A DNA stretch of 64,000 nucleotides from Girardinichthys multiradiatus (lineage: Eukaryota > Chordata > Actinopteri > Cyprinodontiformes > Goodeidae), in NCBI RefSeq assembly GCF_021462225.1, contig NC_061816.1, positions 4,583,854-4,647,853 of the forward strand, written 5' to 3'. The position numbers and the translations under genes were made by a program. Of this stretch, positions 21,501 to 32,760 are shown piece by piece. The notes beneath the pieces are model-generated. The model was not told the DNA's origin. It worked only from the letters and a program-made list of their open reading frames with translations, and searched no databases. Positions within the stretch are counted from its first letter, which is position 1, and each line of letters opens with the position of its first letter.

Positions 21501-23580
21501 CTGAGAAATAGGATAGGTAGGAAAAGAGTGTGGAGCAGTTGGGTGTGTGTTAAAGAGGTGTGGTGTGGTACCGTTTTGACGAGACGGCTGACACTGTGGT
21601 GGGTTGCGCTTGCCCTCCTCTGCCTCAGTTAGTCAATCAGCCTGGTAAGATGCAGCCTCAGCTGGGTAGGGGGTTGCTCCCTCCAATATCCCCTTCTGCC
21701 ACACTTGAAACAGGTGTCTGGATCACAAAAACGTCTTCACGGACCTCTCCGTTGGCCTCGCTTTCGTCAATATCCTCCATCCCTATTCCTTCCGATATTT
21801 TGGTACATCATAATCGTGGCTAGATGCAGTTCTTTGTCAGATGCTTCTTTTTTACTCCGCTGCCGTTCTTCAAACATGAGTTGAGCATGTTTTGCATGCC
21901 TACGAACATCGGCAAGGCGAGGATGATCAGCCCAGACCACATATGCCCCCTTAAGATGTTGTGCTAAAAGTGGAAGCATTCCTTTTATGACCGCATCACA
22001 AACAAGGGTCTCCCAGACCCCTGCTTCTGTACCCACTTGTGTGGGCGTTTCAATCCCACTGTACTTGGTCACTGCTTCGATCACTCTGGTGATGAAATTG
22101 TTAGTGTCTTCATCACCTTTCTGCTTGCAGGCATAGATGTTAGTCATATTGATCTTTCGGGGAAACTCTGTCCTTATGGGAACCACCACGACAGTAATGG
22201 CATTCCTGTAGTCCATATTTTAATCATTATCCCAATCCTCATGTTTCAGACGTAGGTTTGGAACAGGGAGCTTGTTATAGATTTTTGCAATGTCAGACGC
22301 AGTTATTTTACGTGTCAGGATTCTGCGTATTTCAGCACCAGTAGGATGATATTCCTTGCAAAAATCAGAGAAACTGGTGGAAAAAACTTCACCTGACTGA
22401 GATAGGTCAGGGAGAAGTTTTGCGCACTCCTCGATGTCATGAGAAGTGCAAGACCAGAAAAGCAGGTTAGGTCCATAGGTGCAGTGAGAGTGTGTCCCTG
22501 AGCCTTCAGTCTGGTATGAGAAGACGGAGGGCTGGAGCTCGGACCTGGCTGTGAATCAGAAGGATCTGAGGAGCTGGGCAGCTGTGCAGATGTGCTGTCT
22601 TCCACCTTAAGTGATTGCTGTTGCTGCGAGGCTGTAGATGTGGCTGGTTCTGCAGCTGGAGGTCTGGAGGTCGCTGCTGCAGAGGAGGTGCTGTCAAGCT
22701 GCTGTTCGTTTCTGATGGGTCGGTAAACATATGAGTCCAGATCGTGGTCCACCACAGCCACCAGAGTCGTCAAAGCTCGTAGATCAGGGTGTAGAGAGTG
22801 AGAAACAAGAGAAGAATTACAGAAGTGTCAGACTTTACAGCTGTATTATAAGGGGGTGGGGTTATTTTGTGTGTGTTTGCATCAGTATAAGGACCAAAGT
22901 TGGTAAGAACAGGTACAGAGATAGAGCTTTTATTTTGTTGCCCCCCCATGGGTTTACTGTCATCCTGATTCCCTGGCATCAATTTAGAGGTTTTTTCCTT
23001 TTGGCGTCGATCAGCTTTCTCTTTCCAACATTTTAAGCATGCCTTATATTTTTTCATAGCCTGATCATCTTTTTGATCTATTTTCTTTTGTTTCTCTAAT
23101 TTTTCCTCCTTTTCTTTTATAGCTTCTTCAACCCTCTGTAAAACTGTAAGATTGTATGAACCCCTTGCAGGAGAGTTAAATTCTTCAACCCATTTATTGA
23201 TACACTCAGTGCTTTGTGGACCATATTTTTTTTACCATAAAATCGAACGTTTCTCCCTGGGGAGGAGGAGGTGATCCATTTGAACTGAACTGCTGTCCCA
23301 AACTTGACAACCTTGCAACAACCCTTACTTACTGGTAATGGGTGGAATGTTCCTTTAAAACCTGCAGATGTCTGCACAAGAGTTTAGTTTTCTGGCACCC
23401 TAATCGCCTTCCCGCTAACTCACTGGTTAGGGGAGCCTCACTCAACCATACAGGGAGGGGTCTCTTCTGTGAATTACTGTTCGTGCGCAGCGTGGCATCC
23501 ACCACGCCAGCGAGGTCCGTACACCTCGCTCCTGTTCCAAGGCGGACAAAATCCCAGATCCCCTTTTTCCCCAGTAGAAA
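21500..23580 (-). pseudogene. gag: ERV gag pseudogene
   Basis: Read on the minus strand. Around 22970-23580 is a matrix-like region split over several frames. The frame 22770-23057 is Lys-rich, and a PPPY late-domain motif lies at 22848-22859. The frame 22315-22773 is a Pro/Ser-rich linker that shifts out of the capsid N-terminal frame near its end. The frame 21767-22216 is the capsid C-terminal part, with a KGDEDTNNFITR block in the position of the major homology region. Near 21690-21712 a CFKC string is the start of a nucleocapsid zinc knuckle whose His and last Cys are lost. No intact Gag can be made. Confidence 0.85.
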
Positions 23581-23959
23581 ACAGTTAGTTTTAACCTTTT
23601 AGTTAAAATTTAAGAAGTCATTATTATTAAGCCTTTTATTATTTTCTCTATTTCTGCTTTTTTTTTTTTTAATATATATATATTTTGCAATTTAATTTAT
23701 AGGCCTTTGGTTATAATTTGTTTTTGTTTTCTTTTCCTAATACAACCTAATGATAATTATTAAATTGTGCTGATTCAAGATCTCACCATCTCTGGGAAAA
23801 ATCAGGTTCTTTCTGGATTCCAGTGCTGAGTCTCCCAGGAACCTCGACGCAGAAGTCCTCTGTCCCTGTAACTCTAAGCGGGGTAAAGGCAAGGAATCTC
23901 TTCCAAGGCTGGCGCCTGGCACTTCTTCGTCGATGTCCCCAGAGTAAATCAGTCAAGGA

Positions 23960-23977
23960 ATCCTGTTCGTGACACCA
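23960..23977 (-). promoter_or_regulatory. ERV primer-binding site
   Basis: Five bases inside the 5' LTR, the minus strand reads TGGTGTCACGAACAGGAT. It begins with TGG, as needed to pair with the CCA end of a tRNA. The tRNA is not assigned: the ACACCA 3' end is shared with some leucine tRNAs, but the rest does not match well from memory. Confidence 0.7.
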
Positions 23978-23982
23978 ATTGT

Positions 23983-24380
23983 TGTAGAAATATTCATATC
24001 CAGAGACTGATGATTGTCAATCAGAATCAGCTTTATTCAAATCTTGCAAGAGAAGGATTTTGCAGCATTGGAGATGTGCTCAGTAGTGCTGCCAAATCAT
24101 TCTGACTAGACAAAGCAAAGGTTCTCCTTATAAGCTACAAGAGTCTTCAAGGTAATTTCCATGAGACCCAGAGAGACAAGGTGAAACCTGTTGTCCTAGA
24201 CATAATCTTAACAGTGTGGCTTACATATTATCTCACACAGGTGCAAGCAGAAGGCTGAGAAACTATTACTCTAAGACTAAATAAGAGAAGAATGGAACAA
24301 CACTGAGGGGTTCTAATACTTTAGTCAGTTCCTGTAGAATATCAAGGAGCAAATCAAGCAAGGCACTAAAAATTTCTATA
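23983..24380 (-). repeat. ERV 5' LTR (right copy)
   Basis: Begins TGTAGAAAT on the plus strand and ends ATTTCTATA, so the 9-bp inverted ends are almost intact. It includes about 20 bases missing from the left copy (GAGACCCAGAGAGACAAGGT region near 24160-24185). For the minus-strand provirus this is the 5' LTR. Confidence 0.92.
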
Positions 24381-24387
24381 ATTTTTG

Positions 24388-27300
24388 AGATTCATCTCAG
24401 GATGTAAACCTCTTATCTACCTTTGGACTTTGTTCTGTCTGATTAACTTGCCTTCATTGTTCTCACTGTTGCACTGGAATATTTTCATTTCCAGATCAGT
24501 TCTTGGCTTAATAACTGTGTCTCCAGCTTCCTGTCAGACATTGAAACAGAGCAGCTGCAGCCTCTGATCACAGACTTGTATTAGATTTACTGTTCCTTCA
24601 GTAGGGTTAGGGTTAGGGATGCTAAAGGTTGGAAAAACTCATTTATCTAACAAACTACAACAGCAGCTGGAGCTGTGCAGCTTAATGTAACTGAAGGATT
24701 TTAAACACATTTTAAGGACATTATAAAAATCCCTTTATGGCTGTTCCTGTTTTTAATGTTTTATTTATATCTTTGTTTTTATTTGACACATTTCTTGAAA
24801 ATGAGACCCAGTGTCACAATGAGATTTATCTGTAGAAATAAAAGTGGAATAAAAAATCAGAATAAAAATAAATAATCTAAAGCCAAAAGTAAAAACAATG
24901 TTTGTCATAAGACTCCAATAATTTCAGAAAGACAACAACTGTTCAAATATTCTACATCTACTAAAATATTTTACAATTAAGAATAAAAGATCTTAATGTC
25001 ATAACAATTACATTTTTCCAATAAATAAAAAAGTATGAATAAAAATAAATATGACAAGTCAGACTCTGCTCAGGTAGGACCTTCCCCTCTGGGGACAGCT
25101 GTCCCTGAATGGGAAAAGACACGTAGCTTTTGGAGCAGGACACCACATGGACCTTCGTCTTTGTCTGTTTGTTGTTCTACAGAATGTGAGCTAATGTTTC
25201 CTGGTTCCTCCACAGAGTGGACCAGCAGAACTCAGAGGTTCCCAGTGGTCCGTCTGTCCAGCATCATCAAACACAGCTGGACTCCATATTTATGGTGTGT
25301 ACATGTACAACAACTACTTCTCCATCGGTTCTGTTCACAGTCATCTCCATGCTGCACTTTGTAGACCAGAGGACTGTCAGTCTGTCCAACATGGACCTGA
25401 TGTTTGGCTCCAAGATCTCAGTCTGATGTGTCCTTCATATATTGTTCTGTTCCAGCTACTGGAGGACAACATTGTTACTTTTGTGAAGAACGAGCTGAAG
25501 AAGATCCAGAAGGTTCTGAGTCCAGATTACCCAGGAGGCTTAGAGAGTCAGTGGGAGGATGAGGAGGTGTTGGAAGGTGAGGATAAAGAGAAGAGGAGGA
25601 GCAACAGAGAGGCTTTTGTGAAGATCACACTGAACTTCCTGAAGAAGATGAAGCATGAGGAGCTGGCTGAACATCTGCAGAGCAGTAAGAGGATTTATAT
25701 AAAGTTTAAACCTTGAGATAAAATCATGTGCTTAGTGATATATTATGGATGCAGAATTACATAATTAATATCATTTTCAATATTAATTTAACATTTGTTC
25801 CACTTCAGATCATTTTGCTTCAGTTTGTCAACATTAACTTAAATCTGGTCTGAAGAAGAGGTTCCAGTGTGTGTTTGAGGGGATTGCTAAAGCAGGAAGT
25901 CCAACCCTTCTGAACCAGATCTACACAGAGCTCTACATCACAGAGGGGGGGACTGGAGAGGTCAATGATGAACATGAGGTCAGACAGATTGAAACAGCAT
26001 CCAGGAAACCACACAGACCAGAAACAACCATCAGACAAGAAGACATCTTTAAAGTCCCACCTGGAAAAGATCAACCAATCAGAACAGTGATGACAAAGGG
26101 AGTGGCTGGCATTGGGAAAACAGTCTTAACCCAAAAGTTCACTCTGGACTGGGCTGAAGACAAAGCCCACCAGAACATCCAGTTCATATTTCCATTCACC
26201 TTCAGAGAGCTGAATGTGCTAAAAGAGAAAAAGTTCAGCTTGGTGGACCTTGTTCATCACTTCTTTACTGAAACCAAAGAAATCTGCAGCTTTGAACACT
26301 TCCAGGTTCTGTTCATCTTTGATGGTCTGGATGAGAGTCGACTTCCTCTGGACTTCCACAACAAGGAGATCCTGACTGATGTTACAGAGTCCACCTCAGT
26401 GGATGTTCTGCTGACAAACCTCATCAGGGGAAACCTGCTGCCATTCGCTCACCTCTGGATAACCACACGACCTGCAGCAGCCAATCAGATCCCTCCTGGC
26501 TATGTTGACATGGTGACGGAGGTCAGAGGATTCAATGACCCCCAGAAGGAGGAGTACTTCAGGAAGAGATTCAGAGATGAGGAGCAGGCCAGCAGGATCA
26601 TCTCCCACATGAAGACATCAAGAAGCCTCCACATCATGTGCCACATCCCAGTCTTCTGCTGGATCACTGCTACGGTTCTGGAGGATGTGTTGGAGACCAG
26701 AGAGGGAGGAGAGCTGCCCAACACCCTGACTGAGATGTTCATCCACTTCCTGATGGTTCAGACCAAAGTGAAGAAGGTCAAGTATGATGGAGGATCTGAG
26801 ACAGATCCACACTGGAGTCCAGAGAGCAGGACGATGATTGAGTCTCTGGGAAAACTGGCTTTTGATCAGCTGCAGAAAGGAAACCTGATCTTCTATGAAT
26901 CAGACCTGACAGAGTGTGGCATCGATATCAGAGACGCCTCAGTGTACTCAGGAGTGTTCACACAGATCTTTAAAGAGGAGAGAGGGCTGTACCAGGACAA
27001 GGTGTTCTGCTTTGTCCATCTGAGTGTTCAGGAGTTTCTGGCTGCTCTTCATGTCCATCATACCTTCATCAACACTGAAGTTAACCTAAAGGAAGATCAT
27101 CCAAACATTTCTTGGTGGAAATTATTATACGAGCCAAATCTAACAAGTCTCCATCAGAGTGCTGTGGACGAGGCCTTACAGAGTCCAAATGGACACCTGG
27201 ACTTGTTCCTCCGCTTCCTCCTGGGTCTTTCAGTGGAGACCAGTCAGGCTCTCCTGCAAGGTCTGCTGATAAAGACAGGAAGTAGCTCCCAGACCAATGA

Positions 27301-29093
27301 GGGAACAGTTCAGTACATCAAGGAGAAGATCAATGAGAACCTGTCTGCAGAGAAAAGCATCAACCTGTTCCACTGTCTGAATGAACTGAATGATCGTTCT
27401 CTGGTCCAGAAGATCCAACAGTCTCTGAGTTCAGGAAGTCTCTCCACAGATAAACTGTCTCCTGCTCAGTGGTCAGCTCTGGTCTTCATCTTACTGTCAT
27501 CAGGAGAAGATCTGGATGTGTTTGACCTGGAGAAATACTCTGCTTCAGAGGAGGCTCTTCTCAGGCTGCTGCCAGTGGTCAAAGCTTCAAACAAAGTTCT
27601 GTAAGTTCTGACAGAATTTTTGTTTTGACACCAGGAGCTAAAACCAGGAAAGAGTGACTATTATCCTGGATGTTCTGCTCAACAACTAAGGATTTATTAG
27701 AAAGTATAAAAGTTGTTTGACTGTCAGTTCTCTCAAAATGTGTTTAGGAAAAATCAACACTTGACTAGTTGATTTAGAAACTATTTAACATTTTACCCCA
27801 GAAAACCCAACTGACACTTAGAATCTGATACCAAATGGTTCCTCTCATAAAAGTGGAACAAAAACGGTAAATTTAATTATTTCTTTTTCACTTTTAACGC
27901 ATAGATTCTGTTTAAATACTTCAGACCCTTCCCTTTAGTAATAACTTTCCTTCTATTTCCATCATAATTTTTATTTTACTGCTCGTCCCACAGTGTTTGA
28001 AGGAGGATTAAATATGAATCAGAACATGTGGTCCAATCTGGAATAGTGTTATGTGGAAACATCATTTAGTTTTCCACTATTTGCAAACAGCTGCAGGATA
28101 TTTTCACTAAAACAACAACAGGTCATGTTTGCAGCTCAATCTGTACAGATTAAAACATCATTCAAAGTTGAAGTGGGTCACAGAACAGACATTTGTCTAA
28201 ATCGTATTTTGTTTTGTTTCAGGGTTCTGACATGTATTGCATTGCTTTAGAGTTTCTGAGTTCTTATTTCATGAAGCAGTTTCATCTGTCTTGTTTAATA
28301 CTATAAGATGTTTTTATTTAGTTTTATTCCATCAGAATTGGTCTTATTCATTTTGATCTCTGTCTCTTCAGATTGAAGAACTGTAACCTCTCAGAGAGAA
28401 GCTGTGAAGTTCTGGCCTCAGTTCTCAGCTCACAGTCCTCTAATCTGAGAGAGATGGACCTGAGTAACAACAAACTGCAAGATTCTGGAGTGAAGCTGCT
28501 GTCTTCTGGACTGAAGAGTCCAAACTGCAAACTCTCAGGTCTGAACAGCATTATTGACTTAATTACTGTGAACATCATCTAGTTTCTTATTTCAACACAA
28601 CTTTTTTTCTACCTGAAAACATGCAGAATGTTTATGTGCAGAACTAAATGCTCAATGCAATGTTCTGTAGGGTAACTTTAAAAAGTGACACCAAAACAAA
28701 AGAGTGAGAACTGCTAGTTATAACTAAACTCTGCTATTTGTAGCAGAGTTTAGTCCCCTTTAAGGTTTCTCCTGCAGCTACAGTGGAAAAAGGACTGAAT
28801 TAGAACTTTGTCAGTCTACCTATTTCAACAGCAATAAGGTTCATAGCTGCTCTGCACTGAACTGAATTCCTCTCCTGAAACATCAAGCTGAATGTAAACA
28901 TCACTGGTTCTGGAGAAAAAATCAGCTTAGGTCCAAATGGCTGCCTGTATCAACCAACACAAACTGTGTACATCTTATAAAATACAAGTTGGAGGAATCT
29001 CTGTCATTGAGAATTTTACCAACATCTGTTCATGCTGCATTCAGGTACAGCTGGGATTCTGGGCTGTTGAAATATCAAAACTCTAAAGTAATT
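24388..29093 (+). repeat. Left arm of an inverted duplication of the NLR locus
   Basis: From AGATTCATCTCAGGATG onwards, this stretch is the reverse complement of 51890 down to about 47007, including introns, and continues as a match to 39370-40740. It carries NLR exons 5 to 8. The homology starts 7 bp after the retroviral LTR end. Both arms also carry a short TTAGGG-like stretch (24601-24620 and 51650-51670). A LINE copy begins close to its inner end. Confidence 0.92.
25216..28538 (+). pseudogene. NLR pseudogene, 5'-truncated (exons 5-8 of a FISNA-NACHT-LRR gene)
   Basis: Four exons match the right-hand NLR gene: 25216-25294, 25456-25684 (FISNA start), 25809-27600 (FISNA end plus NACHT, with Walker A GVAGIGKT and Walker [11 protein letters not shown]), and 28372-28538 (LRR). 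All splice sites are conserved. Exon 7 has an in-frame TAA at 25835-25837, where the right copy has an open codon. The last exon lacks 7 bases next to its donor compared with 174-bp siblings, which shifts the frame. Exons 1-4 with the start codon are absent; the ERV lies in their place. The NACHT part downstream of the stop is open for over 570 codons, so loss was recent or the exon is still exchanged with its partner. No B30.2 exon follows; a LINE does. Confidence 0.9.
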
Positions 29094-29129
29094 TAAACGT
29101 TTTATTCTCAAATATGGGCCCAGTCTTCA

Positions 29130-30503
29130 GAAATGTTGAACTTAGTCAACCTAGCCCTTCACTTCATCCTCCGGCACCTGGACTCCACAGGAACCTATGC
29201 CAGGATCCTGTTTGTGGATTTCAGCTCTGCCTTCAACACCATCGTCCCAGTTCTGCTACAGGAGAAGCTCTCCCAGCTGAGTGTGCCCGACTCCACCTGC
29301 AGGTGGATCACTGACTTCCTGTCTGACAGGAAGCAGCGCGTGAGGCTGGGGAAGCACGTCTCTGACTCCCTGACCATCAGCACCGGTTCCCCCCAAGGCT
29401 GTGTTCTCTCTCCTCTGCTCTTCTCCCTGTACACCAACAGCTGCACCTCCAGTCACCTGTCTGTCAAGCTTGTGAAGTTTGCGCACCACCCTGATCGGAC
29501 TCATCTCTGATGGTGACGAGTCCGCGTACAGATGGGAGGTGGACCATCTGTTGGACTGGTGCAGCCAGAACAACCTTGAGCTCAACGCTCTAAAGACAGT
29601 GGAGATGGTTGTGAACTTCAGGCAGAACCCAGCCCCACCTGCCCCCATCACCCTCTGTGACTCCACAATTGACACTGTGGAATCTTTCCGCTTCCTGGGA
29701 ACCATCATCTCCCAGGATCTCAAGTGGGAGCCAAACATCAGCTCCCTCATCAAGAAAGCCCAGCAGAGGATGTTCTTCCTGCGGCAGCTGAAGAAATTCA
29801 ACCTGCCAAAGACTATGATGGTGCACTTCTACACAGCCATCATTGAGTCCGTCCTCACCTCCTCCATCACCATCTGGTACGCCGCTGCTACAGCCAAGGA
29901 TAAGGGCAGGCTGCAGCGTGTCATTCGGTCTGCTGAGAAGGTGATTGGCTGCAGTCTACTGTCGTTCCAGGAACTGTACACCTCCAGGACCCTGAAGCGG
30001 GCAGGGAAGATTCTGGCGGATCCCTCCCACCCCGGTCACAGACTCTTTGAGACTCTCTTTGAGACTCAGGAGGCTGCGGTCCATCCGGACCAAAACCTCA
30101 CGCCACAAGAACAGTTTTTTCCCATCTGCCACCAGCCTGGTTAACAAAGCCCGGAAACCACCCTGACACTCTCCCTTTCCCCCACACCCCCCCCCCCCCC
30201 CCCTCCTTTTTTTGCTGACAGGACACCTGTAACCTGTAACTCTATGCGTTACATTAACGCTCAGCATGGACTTCTGCTTTACTTGCACAATGATCACCTG
30301 CACTGTTGTATTGCTCTTGCATCTTATACTGCTCTATATTTACTCTCACTCACTTAAAACTGGGCACATATATTTATATTATATTGTAGATATGTTTATA
30401 CTGTTTAATTTGTATTGTATTGCACCGACTACGCCAAAACAAATTCCTTGTATGTCCAAAAACGTACTTGGCAATAAAGCTTTTCTGATTCTGATTCTGA
30501 TTA
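29130..30503 (+). mobile_element. L2/Rex1-type LINE, 5'-truncated, with 3' tail
   Basis: Contains the reverse transcriptase part of a LINE from the fingers onwards (ILFVDFSSAFNTI, with the first catalytic Asp, then STGSPQGCVLSPLLF) and the C-terminal thumb region, then a 3' untranslated part with a run of about 20 C and a tail of TTCTGATTCTGATTCTGATT. It is inserted in the inner flank of the left NLR arm. The 5' end is truncated, as usual for LINE copies. Confidence 0.9.
29133..30144 (+). pseudogene. LINE reverse transcriptase pseudogene
   Basis: Two frames, 29133-29510 and 29479-30144, belong to one ORF2. At the junction (about 29478) the DNA reads KFA and then shifts; the two Asp of the catalytic F-A-D-D box are deleted, about 5 bases being lost. 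Upstream are SSAFNTI and GSPQGCVLSPLLF; downstream are the conserved NLELNALKTVEMVVNF and the WYAAATAKDKGRLQRV region. Not functional. Confidence 0.9.
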
Positions 30504-30707
30504 CTCAATATAAACTCATTGATCACTCAATATAAACTCATTGATCACTCAATATAAACTCATCGATCACTCAATTTAAACTCATCGATCACTCAATATA
30601 AACTCATCAATCACTCAATATAAACTCATTGATCACTCAATATAAACTCATTGATCACTCAATATAAACTCATCGATCACTTAATATAAACTCATTGATC
30701 ACTCAAT
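30503..30707. repeat. 22-bp tandem repeat array, about 9 units
   Basis: The unit starts ACTCAATATAAACTCATTG and ends ATC; the substring AAACTCAT recurs every 22 bases nine times from 30512 to 30688. Units alternate mainly between CATTGATC and CATCGATC. The array begins directly after the LINE tail. Confidence 0.95.
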
Positions 30708-30989
30708 CTATCACTGTTTCTCAACAAGTTGTCCGAGCTACCGCACCCTGTTGATGGTCAGACGCCTCGGAGCTCCTCCGGTCCTTGGTCTCCAGAAGCG
30801 ATCACACTCTATCTAAAGACTCTTAAATGAAAGAATCTCATTCAGTTTCTAACTTTTAGCTCCTTTAATCTAATTTCAGGCAGAGGAATGATTACCGAGA
30901 TCAGCGCTGAGGCTCCCGTCTCGGACCGTCACCGTCTGTTAAAGGATGACGAAGAGCCCCGAAAGAAGGTCACATGTAGTTTTATATCT
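30708..30989. other. Short unassigned stretch
   Basis: Moderately GC-rich for the area, with CGATC-rich and CTCCGGTCC strings. An ATG frame begins at 30888 but runs into LINE-tail sequence in the wrong frame, so it is not called as a gene. Confidence 0.3.
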
Positions 30990-31385
30990 GGCAATCCAGA
31001 CACATTGCTAGAGGCCACTCCTATCCGGACAATGTACTGTTTGTCCCACTTCCTTCAGGAAAACGATTTAGGAAAATCACAGCAAGAACAAATAGACTCA
31101 GAACTAGTTTCTTTCCAGAAGCAGTGAAGGTAATTGTCCTCCTACAGGCAGACATTAAACATCCCTGCTGACAATGAAACAAACCACCAGCCCATCTTAG
31201 ACTGTTTCAGCACAAGCTAAACTTAATATAAATATCAGCAAATTTATATTTTAAACTATAGCAGTAAAAATAAACTTTTGATCACTTATCTGCACTAGCT
31301 TTGCTTAGATTTAGGAGCATTCTGTCACGCAACTGTACTGTGATGGACGTAACTTAATAAATGCCAAAATAAAAAAATAAAATAA
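30990..31385 (+). mobile_element. LINE 3' end remnant with A-rich tail
   Basis: Around 31050-31140 the plus strand in one frame reads PSGKRFRKITARTNRLRTSFFPEA, the familiar C-terminal motif of several fish LINE ORF2 proteins, then about 240 bases of 3' untranslated sequence and an AATAAAAAAATAAAATAAAA tail at 31365-31385. The 5' part is missing. Class assignment beyond LINE is not possible. Confidence 0.65.
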
Positions 31386-31489
31386 AAAAAGTTTGTTGAC
31401 CTATATTGTTTTTAAGGTGGCTATTATTCATTTATTTTGAAAAGGAAAATTAGAACAGGTAGTGCCCAATGAAAACTTAGAAAATTTCA

Positions 31490-32760
31490 AAATTAGAAAC
31501 TATTTTACTCAGAGGAAATATATTTTACAGATCTCACTGAAGGCATGAAGTCCCAACTGGCCAAATATCTATGTTTTTCTCGGCAAAATAAAATATTATG
31601 GCCAATATGTCTTGACCAATGAAATGTAATTTCTGCCTTAAATGACTTTATTTTACTGATGAGGTGAATTTCACAGACCTCTCTGAATGCTTGCTGTGCA
31701 CTTATAAAATTGCTAAAATAGCCAGAAATCTAGGTGTTTTTCCTCTGCCAGAAATTGATTATGGCCTTTTTCCTCTGACCATTGAAATGTCATTTCAGCC
31801 TAAAAGTGCTCTGCTTCAGGCAGAGAAATTATATTTTACTGATCTTACTAAACACTGCCCATTGCTCACTACATAAAATGCACAACATGAAAAATATTGC
31901 ACAATTTTGTTTGCCAAAAAGTGATCAAGGCTTATTTTCTGACCTATGAAATGTTATTTCTGCCTAAAATAACTTTATTTCATGCAAAGGGATTATATTT
32001 TACTGGTATTACTGAACACAATCCACCCTATACTAGAAAAAAAGACCAGTTTGGACAATATGGGAGTATTTCACTTGCCAAAAAGTGATCAAGGCTTATT
32101 CTATGACCCATGAAATGTCATTTTTGCTTAAAATGACTCTGTTTCACTCTGAGAGATTATATTTCACTGATCTCACTGAACACAGCACCCTCCACACTAA
32201 ATAAAATGCACAAAATGGACAAAATAGGACTATTTCCCTTGCCAAAAATTGATCATGGCATATTTTCTTTCCCATGAAACACTATTTCTGTCTAAAATTA
32301 CTTTATTTAATTCAGAGGGATTATAAATTACTGATCTTGCTAAAAAAAAAATCAATCACACTGAAAAAGGTCCCCAAATGGACAATATGGGGGTATTTCA
32401 CTTGCCAGAAATTGATTATGGCTTATTCTATGACCCATGAAATGCAATTTCTGCATAAAAAGGCTTTATTTCATTGAAGTGGATCATATTTAGAATATCT
32501 TGCTAAGCACAGACCCTCCCACACTGAAAAAGATCCCCAAAAGTACAATATGGGGGAATTTCACCTGCCAAAAACTGATCATGGCTTAATCCATAACTGA
32601 CGGAATAGGATTTCTGCAAGGGAAAATTTCCCCCAAAGTCTGTTTTTCTCTGCCAAAATGTGATTATGGCTTATTTTCTGTCCAGCTAAATTCCATTTCT
32701 GCCTAAAATTACTCTGTTTGATTCAAACGGATTGCATTTTACACATCTTGCCGAAGGTCA
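31490..32760. repeat. Satellite-like tandem array, ~164-bp unit, about 8 degenerate units
   Basis: The phrase GCCAAAAAGTGATCAAGGCT and variants (GCCAGAAATTGATTATGG) occur at 31583, 31747, 31913, 32077, 32241, 32404 and 32567, a spacing of 163-166 bases, then once more after a half unit at 32652. Within each unit TATGACCCATGAAATG, TTTCTGCCTAAAATNAC, TTATATTTTACTGAT and CACTGAACAC follow in the same order. Units have diverged by substitution and small indels. Small open frames crossing the array have no meaning. Confidence 0.92.

Larger units (their letters stand above)
13841..24380 (-). mobile_element. Endogenous retrovirus, gamma-type layout, degraded
   Basis: Two directly repeated LTRs (13841-14219 and 23983-24380) enclose, reading on the minus strand, a primer-binding site, gag, protease, reverse transcriptase, RNase H, integrase, env and a polypurine tract, in standard retroviral order. 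Every gene has frameshifts or stops, and the two LTRs differ by substitutions and small indels, so this is an old fixed copy. The env has a CX6CC motif in its TM part and pol resembles gammaretroviral pol. No matching target-site duplication is seen: the left flank is a LINE fragment and the right flank is the NLR inverted arm. A separate repeat is inserted at about 21120-21500. Confidence 0.95.

Noticed and set aside
24601..24620. TTAGGG-like tract as an interstitial telomere
   Set aside because: Only two to three units, present in both NLR arms as part of an intron; too short to be telomeric.
13317..30503. The LINE endonuclease fragment (13.3-13.8 kb) and reverse transcriptase copy (29.1-30.5 kb) as one element split by the ERV
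   Set aside because: They lie on opposite strands and are separated by the NLR arm, so they are independent insertions.
30503..30707. 22-bp regular repeats as a CRISPR-like array
   Set aside because: Units are directly contiguous without unique spacers, and the genome is vertebrate; it is a simple tandem repeat.
30888..31127. 79-codon open frame as a gene
   Set aside because: Its second half overlaps a LINE ORF2 C terminus that is readable in another frame, so the frame is accidental.
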